Shown here: in pieces, positions 25,384 through 34,020 of the stretch
How positions within the stretch are numbered: position 1 is the stretch's first letter
How the letters are laid out: each line of letters opens with the position of its first letter
NCBI RefSeq assembly: GCF_012396485.1
Contig: NZ_JAAXPO010000010.1
Location: forward strand, 1-41,921
Reading direction: 5' to 3'
DNA from: Leuconostoc holzapfelii
GTDB taxonomy: Bacteria; Bacillota; Bacilli; Lactobacillales; Lactobacillaceae
Length of the DNA: 41,921 bases
The notes under the pieces: generated by a model
What the model was told of the DNA's origin: nothing
Seen by the model: only the letters and a program-made list of their open reading frames with translations
Databases searched by the model: none
Program-made: the position numbers and the translations under genes

Positions 25384-25899
25384 ATGAACTGGTGGCAAAA
25401 TTTATTTATTTCATCCAGCAAACACCCAACAATTAAATCAACCGGGCAGATCAATGCCACGCACATTGCGCGCAATTCAGAATTGCCAGTCGTCGTTGCA
25501 CCAGTGACCGGCCAATTACAAAAAATTGTGGTGGAGAAAGAACAATTAAACCATCGCAATGGTTTTATGATGATTCCAAACGGTAATAATTTAATGTCAC
25601 CAGTTTCTGGCATCGTTATTGAGGCAAACCCACGGGCCGTGACAATTCAAAATGAGCGTTATGGTAAGGTGGTTGTTCAAGTCATTTCTCAAGATCATCG
25701 CGATGTGCGGTTAGCAGCATACGGCACGGGGCAACAATTACATGCGGGCGATTTGATCGGTGCAGTGCGCCAAGCAGAACAACCCGTACAAGTTTATGTT
25801 TTATTTGAAGACCAAGTGACACCAAATGTTAACTATGGTGCCGTGTACGCTGGCCAAAACATTTGGCGTCAGCAAGAGGCGACAGATGATGAAGAATAA
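25384..25899 (+). CDS. PTS EIIA(Glc)-like protein lacking the phosphorylatable histidines
   Basis: A 171-residue soluble protein whose middle part resembles the EIIA-glucose/Crr barrel: LPVVVAPVTGQLQKI (35-48), FMMIPNGNNLMSPVSGIVIEA (61-81), an HAIGI-like strand reading NPRAVTIQN (82-90), and a strand-plus-turn KVVVQVISQD (95-104), with LHAGDLIGAV matching the VxAGxxI turn. In true EIIA the two active-site histidines lie in the HAIGI-like and VHFGIDT segments; here these positions read Arg (about 84) and Gln (about 99). It is therefore probably not a phosphocarrier. A normal SD (GAGAGG) precedes it, and it overlaps truB. The fold call is by eye. Confidence 0.6.
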   Translation: MNWWQNLFISSSKHPTIKSTGQINATHIARNSELPVVVAPVTGQLQKIVVEKEQLNHRNGFMMIPNGNNLMSPVSGIVIEANPRAVTIQNERYGKVVVQVISQDHRDVRLAAYGTGQQLHAGDLIGAVRQAEQPVQVYVLFEDQVTPNVNYGAVYAGQNIWRQQEATDDEE

Positions 25900-26794
25900 C
25901 CCTGTTGACGGTGTCATTGTTGTAAACAAACCAAAAGGGGTCACGTCCTTTGATGTGGTGGCTAAAGTGCGCCGTGCAGTTGGGCAAAAAAAGGTTGGCC
26001 ACGCCGGTACGTTAGATCCCAATGTTGATGGTGTATTAGTTGTTGCTTTGGGGAAAGCAACAAAGCTCATTGATGAACTTCAGTCGCGACCAAAACGTTA
26101 TATTGGCGAAATTACCTTAGGATTTGCAACGGAAACGGAAGATTTGGATGGGGCAGTTATTGCAGAACAACCGATTAAAACACCGTTTTCAGATGAGGCA
26201 ATTGATCAAGCCATTCAAGCCCTAAATGGTGATATTGAACAAGTGCCACCCATGTTTTCAGCAGTCAAGGTGGCGGGTAAGCGATTATACGAATATGCTC
26301 GAGCCGGTGAAACCGTGACACGACCAGTGCGTGCGGCAACAATTTACGACTTTCATCGTACCTCACCAATTACTTTTAATCAGGCGCAACAAACGTTTCA
26401 ATTTGAAGCAACGGTGTCTAAAGGCACCTATATTCGCACCTTAGCGGCCGATACGGGTAAGCAACTTGGGGTACCCGCCACCATGACAAGTTTGACGCGG
26501 ACCATGGGTAGTGGCATGGATTTATCACAAGCTGTTGATTTAGCACAAATCATTGCCATGGATCGTGAAGCGGTGTTGACTCATGTGGTGCCAGTGAAAA
26601 CAATATTAACATGGCCAGTTAAGGCATTAACTGATGATGAATGGTTTGCTGTCAAAAATGGGCAAAAAATAACCAGCTGGCCAGCAAGCGATGCTTATTT
26701 ACAACTGACTTATCAAGGGGAGTTAAAAGCGGTATATGCCTATGATACCGCTGATCAACACTGGCAATCTCGCTATGTGTTTACAAATGAATAA
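25886..26794 (+). CDS. truB: tRNA pseudouridine(55) synthase TruB
   Basis: A 302-residue enzyme that makes pseudouridine 55 in the T-loop of tRNAs. DGVIVVNKPKGVTSFDVV and GHAGTLDPNVDGVLVVALG are diagnostic; the Asp of TLDP is the catalytic nucleophile. KRYIGEITLG and KGTYIRTLAAD are further family motifs, with a C-terminal PUA-like tail. The start is within the EIIA-like gene: ATG 25886 or 25889 are both possible with AGAGG just upstream. It overlaps ribF or abuts it, forming the usual truB-ribF pair. Confidence 0.95.
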   Translation: MMKNNPVDGVIVVNKPKGVTSFDVVAKVRRAVGQKKVGHAGTLDPNVDGVLVVALGKATKLIDELQSRPKRYIGEITLGFATETEDLDGAVIAEQPIKTPFSDEAIDQAIQALNGDIEQVPPMFSAVKVAGKRLYEYARAGETVTRPVRAATIYDFHRTSPITFNQAQQTFQFEATVSKGTYIRTLAADTGKQLGVPATMTSLTRTMGSGMDLSQAVDLAQIIAMDREAVLTHVVPVKTILTWPVKALTDDEWFAVKNGQKITSWPASDAYLQLTYQGELKAVYAYDTADQHWQSRYVFTNE

Positions 26795-27746
26795 TATGGT
26801 TGAAACAATTTATTTACATTATCCAATTCAAAATTTACCAACTCCTGAGCGACAAGTTGTCACGATGGGCTTTTTTGATGGCGTGCATTTAGGGCATCAA
26901 GCGGTTATCCGACAAGCTAAAGCGACGGCAACACGTTTAGGCTTACCTTTGGCTGTTTTAACCTATGATCCGCATCCTGTGATTGTTTTTAAGGCTTTGA
27001 CTAGCCCATTACATTATTTAACGCCAATCGATCAAAAGATCGCAGCATTTGAAGCGTTAGGTGTGGATCGGGTGTATGTGATGCGTTTTACATCACAGTT
27101 GGCCCAGCTGCCACCACAACAATTCGTCGATGACGTCCTGATGGCCTTGCAGCCAGCAGCTGTGGTCGCAGGTTTTGATCATTTATATGGTAGCCATGAA
27201 GAAACAGCAAACATGCAAGCGTTACCGCTGTACGCGGCTAACCGATTTGAAGTGATCACCGTCCCAGCGTTTGAAGAGGCCGCCCAAAAAGTTGGCTCTT
27301 CAGGGATTCGCCGCGCACTAGATGCTGGGGATATGACGACGGTCAATCGTCAACTCGGACGTGTGCATCAAACCACTGGGATGGTGGTGCATGGCGAAGC
27401 CCGCGGGCGTGAATTAGGCTTTCCAACAGCCAATATCCAAACACCAGAATTAGAATGGTTACCAGGCATTGGCATTTATGCCGTTGGTATCCAGATTGCT
27501 GGGACGTGGTACCAAGGGATGGCAAGTATCGGCCGCAATGTAACGTTTGGCGATGCGCGGCCAATTACCGTTGAGATTAATATTTTAGATTTCAAACAAG
27601 CTATTTACGGCGAGGCGGTCACGGTCGCGTGGCATCATTATTTACGTGGGGAAGTGAAATTTACCACAGTACCGGATTTAATCGACCAACTCAAACAGGA
27701 CGAACAGGCGACACGCCGCTATTTTGAAACCCTTAACACGCGTTAA
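26787..27746 (+). CDS. ribF: Bifunctional riboflavin kinase / FAD synthetase
   Basis: About 319 residues in two domains. The N-terminal FMN adenylyltransferase domain has VTMGFFDGVHLGHQAVI (HxGH) and VVAGFDHLYGS. The C-terminal riboflavin kinase domain has GRELGFPTANI (PTAN) and PITVEINILDF, with the Glu acting as base. It converts riboflavin to FMN and then FAD in the cytoplasm. ATG 26787 overlaps the truB stop; ATG 26796, two nt after that stop, is equally possible, as neither has an SD, so translation probably depends on coupling to truB. A terminator overlaps its stop. Confidence 0.94.
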   Translation: MNNMVETIYLHYPIQNLPTPERQVVTMGFFDGVHLGHQAVIRQAKATATRLGLPLAVLTYDPHPVIVFKALTSPLHYLTPIDQKIAAFEALGVDRVYVMRFTSQLAQLPPQQFVDDVLMALQPAAVVAGFDHLYGSHEETANMQALPLYAANRFEVITVPAFEEAAQKVGSSGIRRALDAGDMTTVNRQLGRVHQTTGMVVHGEARGRELGFPTANIQTPELEWLPGIGIYAVGIQIAGTWYQGMASIGRNVTFGDARPITVEINILDFKQAIYGEAVTVAWHHYLRGEVKFTTVPDLIDQLKQDEQATRRYFETLNTR

Positions 27747-27757
27747 GGGTTTTTATT
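27728..27757 (+). terminator. Terminator of truB-ribF
   Basis: The palindrome AACCCTTAAC/GTTAAGGGTT, whose right arm covers the ribF stop codon, is followed by TTTTATT. Confidence 0.9.
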
Positions 27758-27783
27758 TGGCACTCAAATAAAAAGAGTGCTAA
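27757..27783. promoter_or_regulatory. CIRCE operator 1 (HrcA binding site)
   Basis: TTGGCACTC - 9 nt - GAGTGCTAA, one base from the CIRCE consensus TTAGCACTC-N9-GAGTGCTAA. It lies upstream of the hrcA -35 region, so HrcA bound here represses the hrcA-grpE-dnaK-dnaJ operon. Confidence 0.93.
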
Positions 27784-27788
27784 AGAAC

Positions 27789-27819
27789 TTGCATTTTTTG
27801 GAAAAAGGTGTATCATAAT
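27789..27819 (+). promoter_or_regulatory. Promoter of hrcA-grpE-dnaK-dnaJ
   Basis: TTGCAT (27789-27794) with TATCAT (27811-27816, spacer 16) or CATAAT (27814-27819). It lies between the two CIRCE elements, the position expected for a double-operator heat-shock promoter. Confidence 0.6.
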
Positions 27820-27824
27820 AGATG

Positions 27825-27851
27825 TTAGCAGTTGGTATCTATGAGTGCTAA
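27825..27851. promoter_or_regulatory. CIRCE operator 2 (imperfect left arm)
   Basis: TTAGCAGTT - 9 nt - GAGTGCTAA. The right half is perfect and the left half differs at two positions. It lies downstream of the promoter, just before the hrcA SD, so it would be transcribed and could fold in the 5' leader. Confidence 0.85.
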
Positions 27852-27866
27852 AACGGAGGTGGTGGC

Positions 27867-28895
27867 ATGCTAACAGAAAGACAAAAATTAATTTTAGGCG
27901 CCATCATTTACGAATACACACAAACTGCACGCGCAGTTGGGTCGAAAAGTTTGCAAGAACAACTTGACATTAAAGTGAGTTCGGCAACGATTCGTAATGA
28001 AATGGCGGCACTAGAAGCTGCTGATCTTATCAAAAAATTGCATACGTCTGCGGGGCGTGTCCCATCACGTGCAGGGTATCGTTATTATCTGGATCATTTG
28101 ATGACGACACGCACCGCAACTCATCAAGATGTCGCTATGGTCATGCAATCTTTTCGTGGCATATTTCATGAAATTGATGACTTGCTGGACGAATCAGCTC
28201 GCACGCTATCAGAATTGACCGGCGCAACAGCCTTAATTCTCAAGCCTAAACGCTTAAATGTTAAGGTGTCGGGCTTCCGTTTGGTACCTTTAGAAAATCA
28301 TCAATTGATTGCAGTATTGGTCACCAGTGACGGCAAGGTGACGAGTCAGACGTTCAAACTACCGCGTGAATTGGCTGTTTCGTCATTGGATAGCATGGTG
28401 AAGTATATCAACGATCAAATGATCGGACATCCAATTTTGGAAGTTTTGCGGTTGATGCAGTCAGAAGAGTTACCAACTCAAATGAATCGTGTCATCAAGA
28501 CACCTGCGGCATTTTTGCAGTTGTTCGGTGATGTCTTAGCACGATCAATTGGTGATAACGTGCATATTGGCGGCCGGTTAAACGTTTTAGATTTCGGGGA
28601 AAACGTAGACGAAACGAAGAAAGTGAAGCAATTGCTAGAATTTCTCTCGTCAGCACCGGATATTAGACGCGTCGCTACGGCGCAGCCACACCATGTCACT
28701 ATCAAGATTGGTCAAGAGATTGGTGAGCCGTTACTGAAACAGTTTAGTTTGATTACCAGCGCTTTCCAAGTGCCAAATCAAGGCGATGGGGTCATTGCCC
28801 TGCTCGGACCCATTCGAACAGCTTATGGCCGAAATATCTTGTTGATGGATGCATTTGGTGAAGCGTTGAGCCAGAAAATGCTGGAATATACATAA
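27867..28895 (+). CDS. hrcA: Heat-inducible transcription repressor HrcA
   Basis: A 342-residue repressor that binds CIRCE. The N-terminal winged helix shows [19 protein letters not shown] and [13 protein letters not shown], then [20 protein letters not shown], diagnostic for HrcA. The GAF-like core and C-terminal dimerisation region ([19 protein letters not shown]) are complete. SD CGGAGGTGG. First gene of the heat-shock operon and, through the two CIRCE sites, autoregulated. GroES/GroEL usually stabilise HrcA; they are not in this window. Confidence 0.97.
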   Translation: MLTERQKLILGAIIYEYTQTARAVGSKSLQEQLDIKVSSATIRNEMAALEAADLIKKLHTSAGRVPSRAGYRYYLDHLMTTRTATHQDVAMVMQSFRGIFHEIDDLLDESARTLSELTGATALILKPKRLNVKVSGFRLVPLENHQLIAVLVTSDGKVTSQTFKLPRELAVSSLDSMVKYINDQMIGHPILEVLRLMQSEELPTQMNRVIKTPAAFLQLFGDVLARSIGDNVHIGGRLNVLDFGENVDETKKVKQLLEFLSSAPDIRRVATAQPHHVTIKIGQEIGEPLLKQFSLITSAFQVPNQGDGVIALLGPIRTAYGRNILLMDAFGEALSQKMLEYT

Positions 28896-28912
28896 ATTAG
28901 GAGGTCACCCAC

Positions 28913-29497
28913 GTGGCAGACGAAGTGAAAGAAACAGTGAACCCAGAAGAAGAAGTTGTAACAGAAGACGTGACAACAGATGATGAAGCTGTGACAGAAC
29001 AAATCGAAGCGGATGCAGATGCGTTACAAGCTGAAGCAACCCCAGAGGCAAGCCAAGTTGCAGCTCTTGAAGCAAAAGTTGCTGAATTAGAAGATAAGCT
29101 TTTGCGTTCACAAGCAGAAATTCAAAATATTCAACAACGTCATGCACGCGAAGTGCAAAACGTCCGCAAGTATGACGGTCAGAAATTGGCTGGGGCAGTT
29201 TTACCAGCCGTTGATAACCTTGAACGGGCATTGCAAGTTGAAGCAGATGATGCGGTGACCAAGCAAATTAAAACAGGCGTTGAAATGACGTTGAAGACAT
29301 TAGTTCAAGCATTGACAGATAACGGTATTTCAGCAACGGGTGAAGTTGGTGAAGCCTTTGATCCAACAAAGCACCAAGCCATTCAAAGTGTTGACTCAGA
29401 AGACGTTGCGTCTGATGAAATTGCCTCAGTTTTGCAAAAGGGCTACATGATTCAAGACCGTGTTTTGCGACCAGCCATGGTTGCTGTTGCAAAATAA
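28913..29497 (+). CDS. grpE: Nucleotide exchange factor GrpE
   Basis: A 194-residue cofactor that releases ADP from DnaK. It has an acidic, disordered N-terminus (about 1-45, Glu/Asp-rich) and a long coiled coil (ALEAKVAELEDKLLRSQAEI). The conserved segment RKYDGQKLAGAVLPAVDNLERAL has the typical FAxxxxLxxxLPVxDNLERAL pattern, and the C-terminal beta-wing ends ALQKGYMIQDRVLRPAMVAV. The start codon is GTG, with AGGAGG 8 nt before it. Cotranscribed with hrcA and dnaK. Confidence 0.96.
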   Translation: MADEVKETVNPEEEVVTEDVTTDDEAVTEQIEADADALQAEATPEASQVAALEAKVAELEDKLLRSQAEIQNIQQRHAREVQNVRKYDGQKLAGAVLPAVDNLERALQVEADDAVTKQIKTGVEMTLKTLVQALTDNGISATGEVGEAFDPTKHQAIQSVDSEDVASDEIASVLQKGYMIQDRVLRPAMVAVAK

Positions 29498-29537
29498 GGT
29501 CAATTGCCATGGTGATTCAGCGTCAGCACCACACCTT
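29496..29537 (+). other. Intercistronic hairpin between grpE and dnaK
   Basis: AAGGT/ACCTT plus GGTG/CACC form a stem-loop overlapping the grpE stop. There is no T-run, so it is not a terminator; it may protect or delimit an mRNA end. dnaK has its own normal SD downstream. Confidence 0.5.
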
Positions 29538-29583
29538 AAAAAGATAAAAATAGTTGATTAAAAAGTAAAGGAAGAATAAATTC

Positions 29584-31422
29584 ATGTCAAAGATTATCGG
29601 TATTGATTTAGGAACAACAAACTCAGCAGTTGCCGTCCTTGAAGGTGGCGAACCAAAAATCATCACAAACCCAGACGGTGGTCGTACCACGCCATCTGTT
29701 GTCTCATTTAAGAACGGTGAAACCCAAGTTGGTGACGTGGCTAAGCGTCAAGCCATCACAAACCCAGACACCATTATCTCAATTAAGTCACACATGGGTG
29801 AAGCTGGTTACAAAGTCACAGCTGACGGTAAGGACTACACACCACAAGAAATCTCAGCGATGATTTTGCAATACATCAAGGGTTACGCCGAAGATTACTT
29901 GGGTGAAAAGGTTGAAAAGGCTGTTATTACAGTGCCTGCCTACTTTAACGATGCCCAACGTCAAGCCACTAAGGATGCGGGTAAGATTGCTGGTCTTGAA
30001 GTTGAACGTATCATTAACGAACCAACGGCCGCTGCTTTGGCTTATGGTTTAGACAAGTTGGACAAGGATGAAAAGATTCTTGTTTACGACTTGGGTGGCG
30101 GTACATTCGATGTGTCTATCCTTGAATTAGGCGATGGTGTCTTTGAAGTTTTGTCAACAAACGGTGACACACACCTTGGTGGTGATGACTTCGATAACAA
30201 GATTATTGATTTCTTGGCTGCACAATTTAAGGCGGATAATGGTATTGACTTGAAGGCTGACAAGTTGGCTTTGCAACGTTTGAAGGATGCCGCAGAATCA
30301 GCTAAGAAGACATTGTCTTCTGCAAACGAAGCACAAATTGACTTGCCATTTATCGCTTCTGGTGATCAAGGCCCATTGCACTTGCAAACATCATTGTCAC
30401 GTGCAAAGTTCAATGAATTGACAGCTGACTTGATCAAGAAGGCGGAACAACCTGTCTTGAACGCTTTGAAGGATGCTGGTTTGTCATTCTCAGACATCGA
30501 TGAAGTTATCTTGAATGGTGGTTCAACACGTATCCCTGCCGTACAAGAATCAGTTAAGAAGTTGACTGGTAAGGAACCTAACCACTCAATTAACCCTGAT
30601 GAAGCGGTTGCCCTTGGTGCCGCAGTTCAAGGTGGTGTGATCACTGGTGATGTGAAGGATGTTGTCTTGTTGGATGTGACACCTTTGTCATTGGGTATCG
30701 AAACAATGGGTGGTGTCTTCACAAAGTTGATCGATCGTAACACCACAATCCCAACTTCAAAGTCACAAGTCTTCTCAACTGCTGCTGATAACCAACCAGC
30801 CGTTGATATCCATGTCTTGCAAGGTGAACGCTCAATGGCTGCCGACAACAAGACTTTGGGACGTTTCCAATTGTCAGATATTCCTGCTGCAAAGCGTGGT
30901 GTACCACAAATCGAAGTGACATTTGACATTGACCGTAACGGGATTGTCTCTGTTTCTGCCAAGGATTTGGGTACACAAAAGGAACAAAAGATTACCATCC
31001 AAGCCGCTGGTGGTTTGACTGATGAAGAAATCGAACAAATGATGAACGATGCCAAGGCCAATGAAGAAGCCGACGCAAAGAAGAAGGAAGCTGTTGATAC
31101 ACGCAACGAAGCTGACCAATTGATCTTCTCAACGGAAGCGACACTTGAAGAAGTGGGCGACAAGTTGGGTGATGATGACAAGAAGGCAACACAAGAAGCG
31201 CTTGAAGCATTGAAGCAAGCCAAAGAAGCTGCTGCCGCTGATGATGCAGATTTGACTGATTTGAAGGCAAAGTCAGAAGAATTAGCCAAGGCTGCACAAG
31301 AACTTGCAATGAAGCTTTATCAACAAGCTGCCCCACAAGAAGGCGCTGAAGGTGAAGCTAAGCCAAAGGATGATAACACGGTTGATGGCGACTTCGAAGA
31401 AGTAGACCCATCAAAGAAGTAA
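29584..31422 (+). CDS. dnaK: Molecular chaperone DnaK (Hsp70)
   Basis: A 612-residue Hsp70. The ATPase domain starts [20 protein letters not shown], lacks the insertion of Gram-negative DnaK near residues 80-105, and shows [32 protein letters not shown] and [14 protein letters not shown]. The linker is [15 protein letters not shown], followed by the substrate domain and a charged tail ending [10 protein letters not shown] (EEVD-like). Codon use is strongly biased to highly expressed codons compared with neighbours. SD AAAGGAAG. Works with GrpE and the zinc-finger-less DnaJ encoded next to it. Confidence 0.98.
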   Translation: MSKIIGIDLGTTNSAVAVLEGGEPKIITNPDGGRTTPSVVSFKNGETQVGDVAKRQAITNPDTIISIKSHMGEAGYKVTADGKDYTPQEISAMILQYIKGYAEDYLGEKVEKAVITVPAYFNDAQRQATKDAGKIAGLEVERIINEPTAAALAYGLDKLDKDEKILVYDLGGGTFDVSILELGDGVFEVLSTNGDTHLGGDDFDNKIIDFLAAQFKADNGIDLKADKLALQRLKDAAESAKKTLSSANEAQIDLPFIASGDQGPLHLQTSLSRAKFNELTADLIKKAEQPVLNALKDAGLSFSDIDEVILNGGSTRIPAVQESVKKLTGKEPNHSINPDEAVALGAAVQGGVITGDVKDVVLLDVTPLSLGIETMGGVFTKLIDRNTTIPTSKSQVFSTAADNQPAVDIHVLQGERSMAADNKTLGRFQLSDIPAAKRGVPQIEVTFDIDRNGIVSVSAKDLGTQKEQKITIQAAGGLTDEEIEQMMNDAKANEEADAKKKEAVDTRNEADQLIFSTEATLEEVGDKLGDDDKKATQEALEALKQAKEAAAADDADLTDLKAKSEELAKAAQELAMKLYQQAAPQEGAEGEAKPKDDNTVDGDFEEVDPSKK

Positions 31423-31466
31423 TCATTTCGATGATATATCAGTAACATGCGTCACTGATGAATAGG

Positions 31467-31494
31467 CGAACCGCATTCGATTGGATGCGGTTCG
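31467..31494 (+). other. Strong intercistronic hairpin between dnaK and dnaJ
   Basis: CGAACCGCAT pairs with ATGCGGTTCG (10 pairs, 8-nt loop). There is no T-run after it. It lies 30 nt before the dnaJ start and may process or uncouple dnaJ from dnaK expression. Confidence 0.65.
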
Positions 31495-31523
31495 TGTACA
31501 TAATATGAAAAAGGAGCGGGCTG

Positions 31524-32438
31524 TTGAATAATACAGAATATTATGACCGTCTTGGTGTTGATAAGAATGCGAGCCAAGATGATATTAAAAAAGCATACCG
31601 AAAGCTATCAAAAAAGTATCATCCTGACTTGAACCAAGAACCAGGTGCCGAAGAAAAATATAAGGGCGTGCAAGAAGCTTTTGAAACATTAGGTGACCCA
31701 CAAAAGCGTGCCCAATATGATCAATTTGGTCCCGCAGGGGCCAATGGTGGTTTTGGTGGACAAGGTGGCTTTGGTGGCTATCAACAAGGCGGCTTTGGCG
31801 ACTTTTCCGATTTGGGTGATATCTTCAGCCAAATGTTTGGTGGCGGCTTTGATCCCAACCGACCACGTAAAGGTCAAGATTTGCAGTATCGTATGCGCTT
31901 GAGCTTTGAGGAAGCGGTTTTTGGTAAAGAAGAAACCATCAAGTTTAACCGTGGTGATGGGCCACACGAAATTAAGGTCACGGTGCCAGCCGGTGTTGAA
32001 ACGGGTCAACAGATGCGTTTGGCTGGTCAAGGTGAAGAGGGTGCCAATGGTGGCCCACGTGGTGATTTGTTCGTGGTCTTCCAAGTCGCACCGTCAAAGG
32101 ATGGCTTTGAACGCGATGGCGCCGATGTTTTCTTGGAACAAAAGTTGAGCTTTACCAGTGCAGCCTTAGGAGATGAAATTCAAATTAAGACCGTGCATGG
32201 TGACGTGAAGTTGAAGATTCCTGCCGGCACGCAAACTGGTAAGCAGTTCCGTTTGCGCGGCAAGGGTGCCCCACGTTTGCGTGGCACAGGGAATGGTGAC
32301 CAATATGTCACAATCTTTGTTGAAGTGCCAACAACGTTGACAAAGGACCAGAAGAAAGCCTTAGAAGTCTTTCAAGAAGCGATGACTGGTAAAAAGAAAA
32401 AGAGTTTCTTTGATAAATTAGAAGAATTAGCAGATTAA
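31524..32438 (+). CDS. dnaJ: DnaJ-type cochaperone without zinc finger
   Basis: A 304-residue J protein. Domain order: J domain (about 4-66) with HPD at 33-35 (KKYHPDLN), a Gly/Phe-rich region (about 68-108), then directly the two C-terminal beta domains ([41 protein letters not shown]). The four CxxCxGxG zinc motifs of type I DnaJ (about 75 residues) are absent; the protein jumps from [13 protein letters not shown] to GPHEIKV. It is thus of type II / CbpA-like architecture although it occupies the dnaJ locus. Start codon TTG 31524, AAGGAG 7 nt upstream. Terminator follows. Acts on DnaK to trigger ATP hydrolysis. Confidence 0.93.
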   Translation: MNNTEYYDRLGVDKNASQDDIKKAYRKLSKKYHPDLNQEPGAEEKYKGVQEAFETLGDPQKRAQYDQFGPAGANGGFGGQGGFGGYQQGGFGDFSDLGDIFSQMFGGGFDPNRPRKGQDLQYRMRLSFEEAVFGKEETIKFNRGDGPHEIKVTVPAGVETGQQMRLAGQGEEGANGGPRGDLFVVFQVAPSKDGFERDGADVFLEQKLSFTSAALGDEIQIKTVHGDVKLKIPAGTQTGKQFRLRGKGAPRLRGTGNGDQYVTIFVEVPTTLTKDQKKALEVFQEAMTGKKKKSFFDKLEELAD

Positions 32439-32441
32439 GTC

Positions 32442-32472
32442 AAAAAGCACGCGAGATGGCGTGCTTTTTTGT
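32442..32472 (+). terminator. Terminator of the heat-shock operon
   Basis: AAAAGCACGC / GCGTGCTTTT with loop GAGATG and a T-run. Confidence 0.9.
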
Positions 32473-32498
32473 GTCATAATGAAAATTTCATAAGATTG

Positions 32499-32507
32499 TG
32501 GTATAGT
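32499..32507 (+). promoter_or_regulatory. Extended -10 promoter of the GNAT gene
   Basis: TGG + TATAGT (32502-32507); no good -35 at usual spacing. Confidence 0.5.
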
Positions 32508-32539
32508 AAAATTTAATTTTAACGACAAAGGAGAGCGCC

Positions 32540-33109
32540 ATGCGCTTAAAAGCTCAATTAGCTGGTTTGACACATTTACAAACAGAACGCTTAGTTTTAC
32601 GACCGGTAGCATTGGAAGATGTTGAGGCGATGTATGACTATTTACAAGATGAGGAAACGGTACGGTTCATCACCGTTCCACCAGTTAAAACACGTCAAGA
32701 AGTTCTAGAAAATAGCATTCAAGGTTATTTCATGCTTGATCCGATAGGTAAGTGGGCGATTGTTTATGATCAAAAAATGGTTGGCACCATTGATTTACGG
32801 CTTAATGAGGCGCACCGACAGGCAGAGATTGGCTATGTTCTCAATCAAAATTATTGGGGACGCGGGATCATGCCAGAAGCCGCCGCAGCAATTTTGGCCG
32901 TTGGCTTTGACGAGTTAAAGCTTGTCCGAATCTTTTCAGAACATGATGTCCGCAACCCAAAATCTGGCCGCGTGATGACCAAGATTGGTATGCAACAAGA
33001 GGGCGTCGCTTATAAATCACAAATTATAAAGGGTGAAGTGGTGGATATGGTACATTACGGCATCACCGATACGCAATACCAAGCAAAAAAGTCACAGGCG
33101 AACCTGTGA
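32540..33109 (+). CDS. GNAT-family N-acetyltransferase (RimJ/RimL-like)
   Basis: A 189-residue protein of the RimJ/RimL branch of GNAT enzymes. It reads LQTERLVLRPVALEDVEAMY at the start. The acetyl-CoA loop is YVLNQNYWGRGIMPEAAAA (the NxxxWGxGxxxEA pattern), followed by LVRIFSEHDVRNPKSGRVMTKIGM (xNxxSxRVxxKxGM). These are full family signatures, so activity is likely. The acceptor, either the N-terminus of a ribosomal protein or a small molecule, is not readable from sequence. SD AAAGGAGAG. It is monocistronic and converges on def. Confidence 0.9.
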   Translation: MRLKAQLAGLTHLQTERLVLRPVALEDVEAMYDYLQDEETVRFITVPPVKTRQEVLENSIQGYFMLDPIGKWAIVYDQKMVGTIDLRLNEAHRQAEIGYVLNQNYWGRGIMPEAAAAILAVGFDELKLVRIFSEHDVRNPKSGRVMTKIGMQQEGVAYKSQIIKGEVVDMVHYGITDTQYQAKKSQANL

Positions 33110-33117
33110 CTTTTTAA
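33085..33117. terminator. Bidirectional terminator between GNAT gene and def
   Basis: AAAAAGTCACAGG / CCTGTGACTTTTT around loop CGAA; it includes the GNAT stop codon and the end of def. Confidence 0.92.
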
Positions 33118-33692
33118 TCGATGTATTTAGTCTCATCATCAACTTCCCAAGGGGATTTCATATCAATGTGATCGTAGTATAAGTGACCATGGAGATGATC
33201 AATTTCATGTTGAAAGACGATTGCTGGATAGTCACGCAACTTAATCGTTTTTGTTTCACCTTGTTCGTTTTGATAACGCACAGTGATGCGATTGGCCCGT
33301 GGTACAAAGCCTGGCACATCTTCATCCACTGACAAGCACCCTTCACCAACATCTAAGGCGGCACGCTTAACGGATTCTGAAATAATCACTGGGTTAAAGA
33401 TGGTGCCTTTAAAGTAAGGTTCTTCATCGTGTTCATGTGGATCAAGTGACGGAATCAAAACAGCGGCCATTTGGAGTGACTCACCAACTTGTGGGGCAGC
33501 CAAACCAACCCCTGGGCGAAGCCCGTACTTTTCGTTTTGTGTCTCATCTTGAGAGATGACAAGATAAGTCATCATATCTTCAGCCAATTGCGCATGGTCT
33601 TTGCTCAGTGGAAACGGCACTGATGCGGCAACTTGTCTGAGCACTGGATCGCCATCACGCGTGATTTTGTCCATTGTAAATCGAATTGTCAT
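33114..33692 (-). CDS. def: Peptide deformylase
   Basis: A 192-residue metallohydrolase that removes the formyl group from new proteins. The three motifs are intact: GVGLAAPQVG (motif I, about 61-70), EGCLSVDEDVPG (motif II, with the metal-binding Cys) and HEIDHLHG (motif III, two His ligands and catalytic Glu). Length and insertions fit the Gram-positive type II deformylases. The first ATG is chosen because AGAGGTG is 7 nt before it. It is transcribed alone, divergently from the UPF0223 gene. Confidence 0.96.
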   Translation of the reverse strand: MTIRFTMDKITRDGDPVLRQVAASVPFPLSKDHAQLAEDMMTYLVISQDETQNEKYGLRPGVGLAAPQVGESLQMAAVLIPSLDPHEHDEEPYFKGTIFNPVIISESVKRAALDVGEGCLSVDEDVPGFVPRANRITVRYQNEQGETKTIKLRDYPAIVFQHEIDHLHGHLYYDHIDMKSPWEVDDETKYID

Positions 33693-33732
33693 GTATTTTC
33701 ACCTCTTTAATAGTATATCAAACTGCACAACA

Positions 33733-33741
33733 TGTTAAAAT
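33733..33741 (+). promoter_or_regulatory. Extended -10 promoter giving a leaderless UPF0223 mRNA
   Basis: TGT + TAAAAT (33736-33741) ends 6 nt before ATG 33748, so the transcript should start at or next to the A of the start codon. No SD is present. Confidence 0.6.
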
Positions 33742-33747
33742 AGACCT

Positions 33748-34020
33748 ATGAGTGAAAATTATACCTTACCAATTGATAGTAGTTGGACTGTTGACGAGAT
33801 TGTGGCGGTTTCAAATTTTATTGATAGTGTCTTGGCGGTTTATGAGACTGGTGTTGCCAAGGCCACATTAATGGCGCACTACGCCCAATTTCGCGATGTG
33901 ATGCCAGCTAAAAGTGAACAAAAGCAATTTGACCGGGATTTTGAACGCCAAACAGGGCGCAGCATTTACCAGACAATGAAACTTGCCCAAACCACGACAA
34001 AAGATCGGGTGCGGGGATGA
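33748..34020 (+). CDS. UPF0223 family protein
   Basis: A 90-residue cytoplasmic protein of the UPF0223 (YktA) family, whose role is not known. Typical parts are LPIDSSWTVDEIVAVSNFID, a helix AHYAQFRDVMPAKSEQKQFDRDFE and the end GRSIYQTMKLA. Its -10 promoter element ends only 6 nt before the ATG and no SD exists, so its mRNA is probably leaderless. The stop overlaps the next ATG by 4 nt (ATGA), coupling it to the inositol-phosphatase family gene, as in other Firmicutes. Confidence 0.9.
   Translation: MSENYTLPIDSSWTVDEIVAVSNFIDSVLAVYETGVAKATLMAHYAQFRDVMPAKSEQKQFDRDFERQTGRSIYQTMKLAQTTTKDRVRG

Noticed and set aside
30627-31289. Long antisense open frame of 220 codons opposite dnaK
   Set aside because: It is a by-product of the codon bias of dnaK on the other strand; the product is Ser-rich and family-less, and there is no SD or promoter.
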